From Acidobacteriota bacterium (GTDB taxonomy: Bacteria; Acidobacteriota; UBA4820; DSQY01), in contig JAEMPZ010000056.1 in assembly GCA_022759065.1 (NCBI GenBank), positions 1 to 15,164 on the forward strand: 15,164 nt of DNA. The letters run 5' to 3'. The position numbers and the translations under genes were made by a program. Under the pieces are notes generated by a model. That model made no database searches, had not been told where the DNA came from, and saw only the letters and a program-made list of their open reading frames with translations. The stretch's first letter is position 1, and each line of letters starts with the position of its first letter. Of this stretch, positions 9,475-15,164 are shown one piece after another.

Positions 9475-10602
9475 TCAATCCATCCTCAGCGGCATGACCA
9501 CGTAGCGGTGGCTTCCCGCCTCGTCTTTGCGCACTGGCTCGAGGACGGTTTGATGTTCCGCGTCGCTCATCCTCATGGTGACGAACTCGCTGCGGCAGAC
9601 CGATAGGAAGTCGGTCAGGAAGTCTATGGTAAAGCCTATGCTCACCGCGTCGCCCTCGTAACTTTCCGCCGTCTCGTACTCCTTGCCCTCGTCCGCGGTC
9701 TCCTGGTTGCGAGCCAGAATCTCCAGGACTCCTGACCCGTCAAAGCTCAGCGTGACGGCGCGGTTCTTCGTATCCGCGACCATCGAAACCCTGCGCAGTT
9801 TTTCTAAAAAGCCGGCCCTGTGCAGAACCGCCCTCTTGTCCGTCGGAGGGTTTAACACCTTGTCGAATGCGGGGAATGACGTGTCCATCAAGCGGCTGTA
9901 AAGAAGACGCTGTCCAAGCTCAAAAAAGATGTGGCTTTCCTTGATGCGCATGTCGAGCTGGTCCTCGCCCTCCAGTTTCATGATTTCGGTCAGCGTCTTC
10001 TTGGGGACAAGAACCCTTGTCGGCGTTTCCACTCCCGTTTCGAGCGGGTAGGCGGAGTGAGTCAGCCGGTGGCCGTCAGTTGAAACCATCGTCAATGAAC
10101 CGGGCTCTATCACCAAAAGAGCGCCCCTGACTGAAAACCTTCCGTCCTCGTTGCCGGAGGAGACCAGGACCTCCTCGATGCACTGCTTGACAGTGGCCGC
10201 GTCCAGCTTGACGGACGCGATGGCAGACGGGTCAAGGAGTGACGGGAAGTCCTCCTCTGGAAGCGTTTGGAGGTGGTACTCGTTGCGCTTCCCTAGAGGC
10301 TGCAGAAAGAGCTTTCTGTCAGGCGTCGTCTTTAGCCAGAGGGGAGCTTCTTCTCCAAGAAAGGCCTTCACGATGGAGCCTATCTTGCGGGCCGGCACCG
10401 TCACGGCGCCAGGCTCAATAACTTCGGCGCGGCATCGGGTCCTCAATGTAACGTCAAGGTCCGTCGCGACAAGCTCCAAAAAATCTCCTTCTGCCCTGAA
10501 AAGGAGGTTGGAGAGAATCGGTATCGTGGCCTTGCTCTCCACGATTCCAAGCGCCAAGTTGAGTTCAGCCAACAGGGGCTTCGTTTCTACTCTTATCTCC
10601 AT
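9475..10602 (-). CDS. dnaN: DNA polymerase III beta sliding clamp
   Basis: A 375-residue ring-forming processivity clamp (family about 365-380) loaded on DNA for the replicative polymerase. Three similar clamp folds can be traced: about 1-120, with LVATDLDVTLR (44-54); about 130-250, with MVSTDGHRLTHSAYPLE (172-188); and about 255-375, with a YEGD loop (315-318) and the C-terminal pocket motif YVVMPLRMD (367-375), which forms part of the cleft that binds polymerase and other clamp partners. The ATG at 10602 is supported by AGGAG 6 bp upstream. It lies between dnaA (204 bp upstream) and gyrB (33 bp downstream). The triplet tract at 10625-10636 sits in its immediate leader. Confidence 0.98.
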   Translation of the reverse strand: MEIRVETKPLLAELNLALGIVESKATIPILSNLLFRAEGDFLELVATDLDVTLRTRCRAEVIEPGAVTVPARKIGSIVKAFLGEEAPLWLKTTPDRKLFLQPLGKRNEYHLQTLPEEDFPSLLDPSAIASVKLDAATVKQCIEEVLVSSGNEDGRFSVRGALLVIEPGSLTMVSTDGHRLTHSAYPLETGVETPTRVLVPKKTLTEIMKLEGEDQLDMRIKESHIFFELGQRLLYSRLMDTSFPAFDKVLNPPTDKRAVLHRAGFLEKLRRVSMVADTKNRAVTLSFDGSGVLEILARNQETADEGKEYETAESYEGDAVSIGFTIDFLTDFLSVCRSEFVTMRMSDAEHQTVLEPVRKDEAGSHRYVVMPLRMD

Positions 10603-10806
10603 TGGAAGCTCCTCTCTATAAAACTAGTAGTAGTAGTTCCTGTGGAACCTGCGGAAAACGGACAAACCGGCTTGTTTTCAGTTCGTTGCAATGACGAGGC
10701 GCCATTTGAAAAAAAGCGCGCCGCCTGATGAAAAACGCCGTATTCGCGAGACCGTGAGTTATTAACACCTTTTCAACACCAACTTTCCAACACGCCGCCG
10801 CAACTG
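10603..10806. other. dnaA-dnaN intergenic region, candidate oriC unwinding region
   Basis: This 204-bp non-coding gap lies between the dnaA stop and dnaN start. Going from dnaN toward dnaA it holds: an A/T-rich patch TATAAAAC (10617-10624); four tandem TAG triplets (10625-10636); a 4-bp linker; TGTGGAACC (10641-10649), which matches six positions of the reverse DnaA box TGTGGATAA, inside GTTCC-TGT-GGAAC; an imperfect palindrome around 10654-10679; and two DnaA-box-like 9-mers TTATTAACA (10759-10767) and TTTTCAACA (10770-10778). The Bacillus subtilis origin has DnaA boxes, a short linker, 5'-CTA-type repeats and AT-rich DNA in the same dnaA-to-dnaN order. Origin function is inferred, as the boxes here are weak. 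Confidence 0.55.
10625..10636 (-). promoter_or_regulatory. Candidate DnaA-trio tract
   Basis: The plus strand reads TAGTAGTAGTAG, so the minus strand (dnaA to dnaN direction) reads CTA four times. A TGTGGA half-box lies 4 bp on the dnaA side and GTTTTATA on the dnaN side. This is the order reported for DnaA-trio elements that guide DnaA onto single-stranded DNA. The tract is also only 22 bp from the dnaN start codon and could be coincidental. Confidence 0.5.
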
Positions 10807-12168
10807 TCATCTTAAAGAACTCAAAAACGTGTTGACGCGCTGTTTAAATCCAGCATCCGCGGCCATTTGAGCCTCAACCTTTCGAATGGAATGGAGGACT
10901 GTCGAGTGGTGCTTGCCCCCAAATTTCCTTCCAATCTCCGGCAGCGAGGCATTTGTAAGTTCCTTGCAGAGGTACATGGCCACTTGCCTGGGAAGAACAA
11001 TTTCCGCCTTGTTTGTCTTGGACTTGATATCCTGCAGCCGTATCTTGTAAGAGGCCGCGACGTGTTTCTGGATGGCCTCAACCGTTACAACCCTTCCATC
11101 CCCCTTGAAAAGCGCGTCAAAAGTTTGTTTTGCCAGGTCGAGCGTTATGGGCAGCCCTTTGAAGGAGGAGAATGCCACGAGGCGCACGAGGCACCCTTCA
11201 AGTTCCCTTATGTTGCTGTTGATGTGTGACGCTATGAAAAGCGCCACCTCCTCGGGAATAGTGATGCCGTGAGACTCCGCCTTTTTGTAGAGTATGGCCA
11301 CCCTGGTTTCGAGCTCGGGTGGCTGTATGTCGGCGATCAGCCCCCACTCAAACCTGGAGCGCAGCCGCTCTTCAATCCCGTCGAGCTGGGATGGGGGGCA
11401 GTCGCTGCTTATAACCAACTGCTTCTGCGCCTCGTAGAGGGCGTTGAAGGTGTGAAAAAGCTCCTCTTGCGTGCCCGCCTTGCCCGCCAGAAATTGCACG
11501 TCATCAAGCAAAAGGACGTCAACGTTCCGGTACCTCTCCCTGAATTCGAACTGCTGCCTGTGCGCGATGGAAGAGATCATCTCGTTCGTGAAGCGCTCGG
11601 CGGAGAGGTATACCGTGGAAAGCCGCGGCCAGTGCGCCTTCAGTTCAGCGCCGATGCTCTGCATCAGGTGGGTCTTCCCCAAGCCCACGCCGCCGTATAT
11701 GTATAAAGGGTTGTAAGCCTTGGATGGGCTTTGCGAAACGGCCTGGCAAGCGGCGAAAGCGAACTGGTTCGATGGCCCGATGACAAAGCCGTCGAACCTG
11801 TAGGAAGCATTGAGAGGCGTTGCCGACGTGACGCGCGCCTCTTCAATTGGCTCCTCCTGCGCTTCGGGGGGCTTCGCTTTGGCGCGCGGCTGCACCGGAG
11901 AGAGGGAAAGCTCCTCCCCCAAGGAGGAGGGGTCATCCACCAGCTCAACTATCAGGTCCTGAAGGCCCAACTCCTGGAGCACTTCTTGAAAAAGGCCGGC
12001 GTAGTTTTCCCCAATAAAACGCCTGGCCATTGGGTTGGGGGCCAGAATCAAGAGGGTGGCCCCTTTTATGGCGAGTGGCTTTAGCGGCCTAAACCACGTT
12101 TGATACACGGAGGCCGGAACCCTTGTCTTGACCGCCAGCATCACCTTTGTCCAAACGTCTTTCGGCAT
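10807..12168 (-). CDS. dnaA: Chromosomal replication initiator DnaA
   Basis: A 453-residue AAA+ initiator that binds DnaA boxes and melts the origin. Domain I (about 1-75) begins MPKDVWTKVM and includes the YQTWFRPL motif (22-29). A variable, acidic/proline-rich linker follows (about 80-118). Domain III has Walker A GGVGLGKTH (159-167), Walker B VLLLDDVQFL (218-227) and the ERLRSRFEWG sensor/arginine-finger region (267-276). Domain IV has LPRQVAMYLCKELTNASLPE (392-411) and IGRKFGGKHHSTV (412-424). In the last motif the usual R-D-H-T/S is K-H-H-S, so the residue equivalent to E. coli D433 is H420. I chose the ATG at 12168 because the translation then starts exactly at domain I. The longer GTG start at 12219 would translate three DnaA boxes and lacks a Shine-Dalgarno sequence. 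The chosen start also has only a weak one. Confidence 0.97.
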   Translation of the reverse strand: MPKDVWTKVMLAVKTRVPASVYQTWFRPLKPLAIKGATLLILAPNPMARRFIGENYAGLFQEVLQELGLQDLIVELVDDPSSLGEELSLSPVQPRAKAKPPEAQEEPIEEARVTSATPLNASYRFDGFVIGPSNQFAFAACQAVSQSPSKAYNPLYIYGGVGLGKTHLMQSIGAELKAHWPRLSTVYLSAERFTNEMISSIAHRQQFEFRERYRNVDVLLLDDVQFLAGKAGTQEELFHTFNALYEAQKQLVISSDCPPSQLDGIEERLRSRFEWGLIADIQPPELETRVAILYKKAESHGITIPEEVALFIASHINSNIRELEGCLVRLVAFSSFKGLPITLDLAKQTFDALFKGDGRVVTVEAIQKHVAASYKIRLQDIKSKTNKAEIVLPRQVAMYLCKELTNASLPEIGRKFGGKHHSTVLHSIRKVEAQMAADAGFKQRVNTFLSSLR

Positions 12169-12169
12169 T

Positions 12170-12200
12170 TTATCCACAATTTTTCCACAGGTGTGGAAAA
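12170..12200. promoter_or_regulatory. Cluster of three DnaA boxes before dnaA
   Basis: TTATCCACA (12170-12178) is a perfect consensus DnaA box. TTTTCCACA (12181-12189) is one mismatch away and lies 11 bp on in the same orientation. TGTGGAAAA (12192-12200) is the same variant inverted, so the last two form TTTTCCACA-GG-TGTGGAAAA. The cluster begins one base upstream of the dnaA ATG and lies just downstream of its likely -10. This placement fits autorepression of dnaA, and it may also be part of a bipartite origin with the dnaA-dnaN gap. Confidence 0.9.
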
Positions 12201-12209
12201 CCAGGGGTA

Positions 12210-12218
12210 ATTCTATCA
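12210..12218 (-). promoter_or_regulatory. Possible extended -10 promoter of dnaA
   Basis: On the minus strand TGATAGAAT (12218 down to 12210) combines a TG extension with TAGAAT. The -35 position at about 12238-12233 is poor (TTCCCC). Transcription would start near 12203, immediately before the DnaA boxes. Confidence 0.5.
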
Positions 12219-12242
12219 CGGAAAGAAAGCCGGGGGAAGGTG

Positions 12243-12251
12243 TGTTAATAT
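12243..12251 (+). promoter_or_regulatory. Possible extended -10 promoter of korAB
   Basis: TGTTAATAT contains a TG extension and TAATAT (12246-12251). No recognisable -35 is present. It lies back-to-back with the putative dnaA promoter about 28 bp away, and would give korA a leader of roughly 65 bases. Confidence 0.35.
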
Positions 12252-12311
12252 CTTTTCGAAGGACGGCGTCCCGGTCTCGGCGTAAACGGGGAAGAGCGCC
12301 AGGGCGGGTAG

Positions 12312-12318
12312 AAGGAGG
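12312..12318 (+). promoter_or_regulatory. Ribosome binding site fixing the TTG start of korA
   Basis: AAGGAGG lies 5 bp before TTG at 12324. The nearby ATG at 12334 is out of frame, so the rare TTG is the best-supported start. Confidence 0.8.
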
Positions 12319-12323
12319 CTCTG

Positions 12324-14066
12324 TTGGCTGTCAATGATCTGGTAATAGGCGCTGTTGGGCGTGGCGGGGACGGGGTTATCCTGAGCGGCGAGCTTTTGAT
12401 GGCCTCGGCGGCATCGCAGGGCTTGTACGGCTACATGGTTCAATCATACGGGCCACAGATCCGGGGCGGAGAATCATCTTTCAGGGCGAGGTTCAACAAG
12501 GCCCAGGTTTCATCGCCGGGAGATTTCCTCGACCTCCTCGTCGTTTTTGACTGGCCGGCGTACAAAATGTTCAAGCAGGAGCTGCGGCCGAAGGGCGGCG
12601 CCTTCGTCCTTCACGACGAGGATAACCCCGCCCCCGAAGGAGAATCGGCGCCGGGCCGCCTCCTGGCCGCGCCATTCGCGAAGCTATCCAAATCATCAAC
12701 GGGCGGCTTGCAGGGCAAGAACGTGGTGATGCTGGGTGTTCTATGCGGGCTCTTTGGATTTGACGCCGAAGGCGTCAGGGCCGGCATCAAGAAGAAATTC
12801 GCGAAGAAGGGCGATGAGGTCTTGGCCAAGAACCTCGCCGCCTTTGAGGCGGGATTGTCTTACGGCCGGTCGAACGCCACCACAGAAACGAAAAATGTTC
12901 GTTTGGACTACGTTCCGGGGCCACCGAAGCTTGTTTTGTCAGGGAACGAGGCGCTGGCTTTGGGGGCGCTCCACGCCGGGTGCCGCTTCTACGCAGGGTA
13001 CCCGATAACCCCCTCCTCCGAGATTCTTGAATTCATGGGCAAGAACATGCCGAGGTTCGGTGGAAGCTTCATCCAGGCGGAGGACGAGCTGGCCTCCATC
13101 GGCATGGTTCTGGGCGCTTCGTTCGGCGGAACCAAGGCGATGACGGCCACTTCGGGCCCGGGCTTCTCATTGATGACCGAAATGGTGGGGCTCGGCTCAA
13201 TGATGGAGATTCCCGCCGTCATTGTTGACGTGCAGCGGACCGGGCCCTCTACCGGCATACCAACGAAGAGCGAGCAGAGCGACCTCTGGCAGGCGGTCTT
13301 CGGGACGCACGGGGACGCGCCGCGGGTCGTGCTGGCGCCGTCCGACGTTGAGGACTGTTTCCACGCGGCCGTTGACGCCTTCAACATCGCCGAGGAATAT
13401 CAGCTGCCGGTCGTCATCCTCAGCGACCAGCTTCTGGCGCAGCGCAAGGTCACTCTACCGTCGCTGCCTTTGGACAAACCGGTTTTCAACCGCCGCCAGC
13501 CGGCGGAGGCGGATCTGGAGGGCGGATACAAGAGATACCGCCTCGACGGCCCTGACGGCGTTTCGCCGATGGCCGTCCCGGGTGATGCGCGCGCGATCTA
13601 CCAGACGACGGGCCTTGAGCACAACGAGAAGGGCGAGCCAACGTCGTCGTTTCATCTTCACGAGGCGATGAACGAGAAGCGGTTCAAGAAGCTCAAGGCC
13701 ATAGCGGAGCGTTACCACTACGTGCGCCGCTATGGGCCGGAGGGCGCCGAAATCGGCATCCTGGCGTGGGGTTCAAGCAAGGGCGCCATAAAAGAGGCGG
13801 TGGCCAGCGCCAACGCAAAGGGCCTCAAGGTGGCCGCATTCATCCCCGAGCTTCTCTACCCCTTCCCAAAACACGAGCTGGAAGCTTTCATAAAGCCGCT
13901 GAAGCGGATAATCGTCCTTGAGCTCTCCTACTCCGCCCAATTCTACAAATACCTTAGGACGTTCCTGGAATTGCCGGAGGAGCGAGTCCTTCTGAAGAAG
14001 CGCTCGGGCGGGGAGTTCCTTGGAGTGGCCGAAGTGGAGTCGGCGATAGAGGAGGCCTTTCAATGA
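12324..14066 (+). CDS. korA: 2-oxoacid:ferredoxin oxidoreductase, fused gamma-alpha subunit (KorA-like)
   Basis: A 580-residue large subunit of a two-subunit 2-oxoacid:ferredoxin oxidoreductase, which interconverts a 2-oxoacid plus CoA with an acyl-CoA, CO2 and reduced ferredoxin. The N-terminal gamma domain (about 1-185) has GRGGDGVILSGELL (12-25) and QSYGPQIRGGESS (40-52). The alpha pyrimidine-binding domain (about 205-375) has YPITPSSE (226-233), the AEDE acidic motif (252-255), TSGPGFSLM (276-284) and RTGPSTGIPTKSEQSDL (305-321). TTGLEHNEKGEP (428-439) is a segment I associate with 2-oxoglutarate-type enzymes. A C-terminal domain (about 470-560) completes it. The 2-oxoglutarate preference is inferred; other 2-oxoacids are possible. 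Translation starts at TTG with a strong Shine-Dalgarno sequence. The gene overlaps korB by 4 bp (ATGA) and is divergent from dnaA. Confidence 0.94.
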   Translation: MAVNDLVIGAVGRGGDGVILSGELLMASAASQGLYGYMVQSYGPQIRGGESSFRARFNKAQVSSPGDFLDLLVVFDWPAYKMFKQELRPKGGAFVLHDEDNPAPEGESAPGRLLAAPFAKLSKSSTGGLQGKNVVMLGVLCGLFGFDAEGVRAGIKKKFAKKGDEVLAKNLAAFEAGLSYGRSNATTETKNVRLDYVPGPPKLVLSGNEALALGALHAGCRFYAGYPITPSSEILEFMGKNMPRFGGSFIQAEDELASIGMVLGASFGGTKAMTATSGPGFSLMTEMVGLGSMMEIPAVIVDVQRTGPSTGIPTKSEQSDLWQAVFGTHGDAPRVVLAPSDVEDCFHAAVDAFNIAEEYQLPVVILSDQLLAQRKVTLPSLPLDKPVFNRRQPAEADLEGGYKRYRLDGPDGVSPMAVPGDARAIYQTTGLEHNEKGEPTSSFHLHEAMNEKRFKKLKAIAERYHYVRRYGPEGAEIGILAWGSSKGAIKEAVASANAKGLKVAAFIPELLYPFPKHELEAFIKPLKRIIVLELSYSAQFYKYLRTFLELPEERVLLKKRSGGEFLGVAEVESAIEEAFQ

Positions 14067-14929
14067 GCGATCAAGCCGCCAGGAAACCCAACGATTATAA
14101 AAGCTCCCTGAAGCCGGTCTGGTGTCCCGGGTGCGGGGACTTCGGCGTGGTCGCGGCCATATATCGCGCGCTGGCGCAGCTACAGCTTCCACAAGAGAAG
14201 GTCGCCGTTCTTTCTGGAATAGGCTGCTCGTCAAGGCTGCCCGGATACATGGCAACCTACGGCTTCAACGGCGTCCACGGCCGCGCCTTGCCGGTCGCCA
14301 CGGGCCTGAAAGCATCGAGGCCGGACCTCACGGTGATCGTGGCTGGCGGCGACGGCGACGGCGTCTCCATCGGCGCGGGCCACTTCATCCACACGGCGCG
14401 CCGCAACGCGGACATCACCTACGTCATGATGGACAACCAGATTTACGGCCTGACCAAAGGCCAGGTGGCCCCAACGACTCCGACGGGCGACAAGACCAAG
14501 TCAACGCTCTACGGCAACCCCGATCCCCCCATTGATCCCTGCGAGCTGGCGATCGCCGCCGGCGCCACGTTTGTTGCAAGGACGTTTTCCGCCGACATGA
14601 AGGGCCAGGTCGAGATTCTCACGCAGGCGATCCAGCACAAGGGCTTTTCCGTGGTTGACACCATAAGCCCGTGCGTCACCTTCCGGGGAGATGACCAGTA
14701 TGACTTCTGGAAACCAAAGCTCAGGCCGCTTCCCGAAGGTTACGACCCGTCAAGCAGGGCCGGCGCGATGCGTTTCTGCCGGGAGGAGGGGGTTTTGACG
14801 ACGGGAATACTATTCAGGGATGAGCGCCCCGGCCTCGTCGAGCACCAGGAGCAGATCCGCAAATCTGCCGGCTTCAACCCCGCCTCCCCGCCGAAGATCG
14901 AGGATCTGGTGAAAGGCTTTTATCCCTGA
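14063..14929 (+). CDS. korB: 2-oxoacid:ferredoxin oxidoreductase beta subunit (KorB-like)
   Basis: A 288-residue thiamine-diphosphate and Fe-S subunit paired with the preceding alpha subunit. CPGCGDFG (21-28), GIGCSSRLPGY (52-62) and SPC (202-204) supply C21, C24, C55 and C204, the four-cysteine pattern expected for the single [4Fe-4S] cluster of two-subunit enzymes. The thiamine-diphosphate/Mg site is GGDGDGVSIGAGH (95-107) with NQIYGLTKGQ (125-134). No separate ferredoxin-domain (delta) subunit is seen, as is usual for this type. AGAGGAGG lies 7 bp before the ATG. The start overlaps the korA stop as ATGA, implying translational coupling. No terminator is visible in the 59 bp to the next gene. 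Confidence 0.95.
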   Translation: MSDQAARKPNDYKSSLKPVWCPGCGDFGVVAAIYRALAQLQLPQEKVAVLSGIGCSSRLPGYMATYGFNGVHGRALPVATGLKASRPDLTVIVAGGDGDGVSIGAGHFIHTARRNADITYVMMDNQIYGLTKGQVAPTTPTGDKTKSTLYGNPDPPIDPCELAIAAGATFVARTFSADMKGQVEILTQAIQHKGFSVVDTISPCVTFRGDDQYDFWKPKLRPLPEGYDPSSRAGAMRFCREEGVLTTGILFRDERPGLVEHQEQIRKSAGFNPASPPKIEDLVKGFYP

Positions 14930-14941
14930 GCTGGTGTTGGC

Positions 14942-14970
14942 TTGACAAAGTTTCTTTGTTTCTTTATATT
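14942..14970 (+). promoter_or_regulatory. Predicted strong promoter with embedded operator-like repeat
   Basis: TTGACA (14942-14947) and TATATT (14965-14970) are 17 bp apart. The inverted repeat CAAAG-TTT-CTTTG (14946-14958) overlaps the -35 and the spacer. It is a plausible site for binding by the downstream AbrB-type protein, since such antitoxins usually repress their own operons. The promoter starts only 12 bp after the korB stop. Confidence 0.75.
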
Positions 14971-14988
14971 CTGCACGGAGGTATTGCC

Positions 14989-15164
14989 ATGTCCCACGTT
15001 GCCACGGTGAGTCCGAAGTTTCAGATTTCTCTTCCCAAGGTCCTGCGAGAGCGCCTTGGGTTGAAGCCGGGCGACCGCCTGATGGTAGAAGAACGCGACG
15101 GCAACGTCATCCTCACGCCCGCGGCGACGGTTCCCAAGGGACAGCTCTATTTCTGGAGCAGGCG
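14989..15164 (+). CDS. AbrB/MazE-type (SpoVT-AbrB) antitoxin-like protein, partial
   Basis: The first 58 codons of an open frame that runs off the window. Residues about 4-46 form a swapped-hairpin AbrB-like DNA-binding domain: VSPKFQISLPKVLRERLGL (7-25), KPGDRLMVEE, NVILTP. The following GQLYFWSR resembles the start of the toxin-binding tail in VapB/MazE-type antitoxins, where an aromatic-Phe-Trp motif is common. GGAGG (14977-14981) lies 7 bp before the ATG, and a consensus promoter lies just upstream. A toxin gene (PIN-domain VapC or similar) would be expected right after it, beyond the window; this is inference. Confidence 0.85.
   Translation, partial: MSHVATVSPKFQISLPKVLRERLGLKPGDRLMVEERDGNVILTPAATVPKGQLYFWSR

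Noticed and set aside
10654..10679. Imperfect inverted repeat GAAAAC...GTTTTC as a dnaA terminator
   Set aside because: The stem has mismatches and no T tract follows on the minus strand. It may simply be structure in the origin region.
10616..10810. 64-codon minus-strand frame in the dnaA-dnaN gap
   Set aside because: No ribosome binding site and no family resemblance. It overlaps the origin-like motifs, so non-coding DNA is the better reading.
12169..12219. GTG start extending dnaA by 17 codons
   Set aside because: The extension would encode the DnaA boxes, has no Shine-Dalgarno sequence and adds residues before a complete domain I.

Overview
The window carries the replication-initiation and gyrase cluster dnaA-dnaN-gyrB-gyrA on the minus strand (about 12.2 kb down to 4.5 kb). 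On one side lie protein-export genes (yajC, fused secDF), a zinc-ribbon response regulator and an ErpA-type Fe-S carrier. On the other side lies a divergent two-subunit 2-oxoacid:ferredoxin oxidoreductase (korA-korB). The window ends inside an AbrB/MazE-type antitoxin gene. All genes are intact except this last one, which the window edge cuts. Base composition is moderately GC-rich throughout, with no obvious foreign segment.

Organism: a Gram-negative-type bacterium. GyrB is the long form with the C-terminal insertion typical of proteobacteria and relatives, SecD and SecF are fused, and a Kor enzyme points to ferredoxin-based, probably anaerobic or facultative, carbon metabolism. The SecF insertion and the Cys-rich N-terminus of the response regulator recall Acidobacteriota, deltaproteobacterial lineages or related uncultured phyla. 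That is an impression, not an assignment.

Layout: 1-79 holds a two-part short-period repeat. 125-3380 is a transcription unit with a good sigma70-like promoter, yajC, secDF and a strong hairpin terminator. 3396-4109 is a response regulator with its own likely promoter, followed by erpA at 4188-4511. The erpA and gyrA stop codons face each other 3 bp apart. gyrA, gyrB, dnaN and dnaA follow on the minus strand with gaps of 19, 33 and 204 bp. The dnaN-dnaA gap contains a TAG x4 triplet tract beside a TGTGGA half-box and, farther off, two degenerate DnaA boxes, so it is the best candidate for the origin-unwinding region. A second cluster of three good DnaA boxes sits directly before dnaA. recF, commonly found between dnaN and gyrB, is absent.

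The most interesting signals are the candidate DnaA-trio origin element, the echo of the upstream paired DnaA boxes in the dnaA-dnaN gap, a helix-hairpin-helix-like insertion in the SecF periplasmic domain, the 12-bp-anchored modular repeat at the left edge, and the placement of central carbon genes head-to-head with dnaA. No wholly new multi-gene system is evident.
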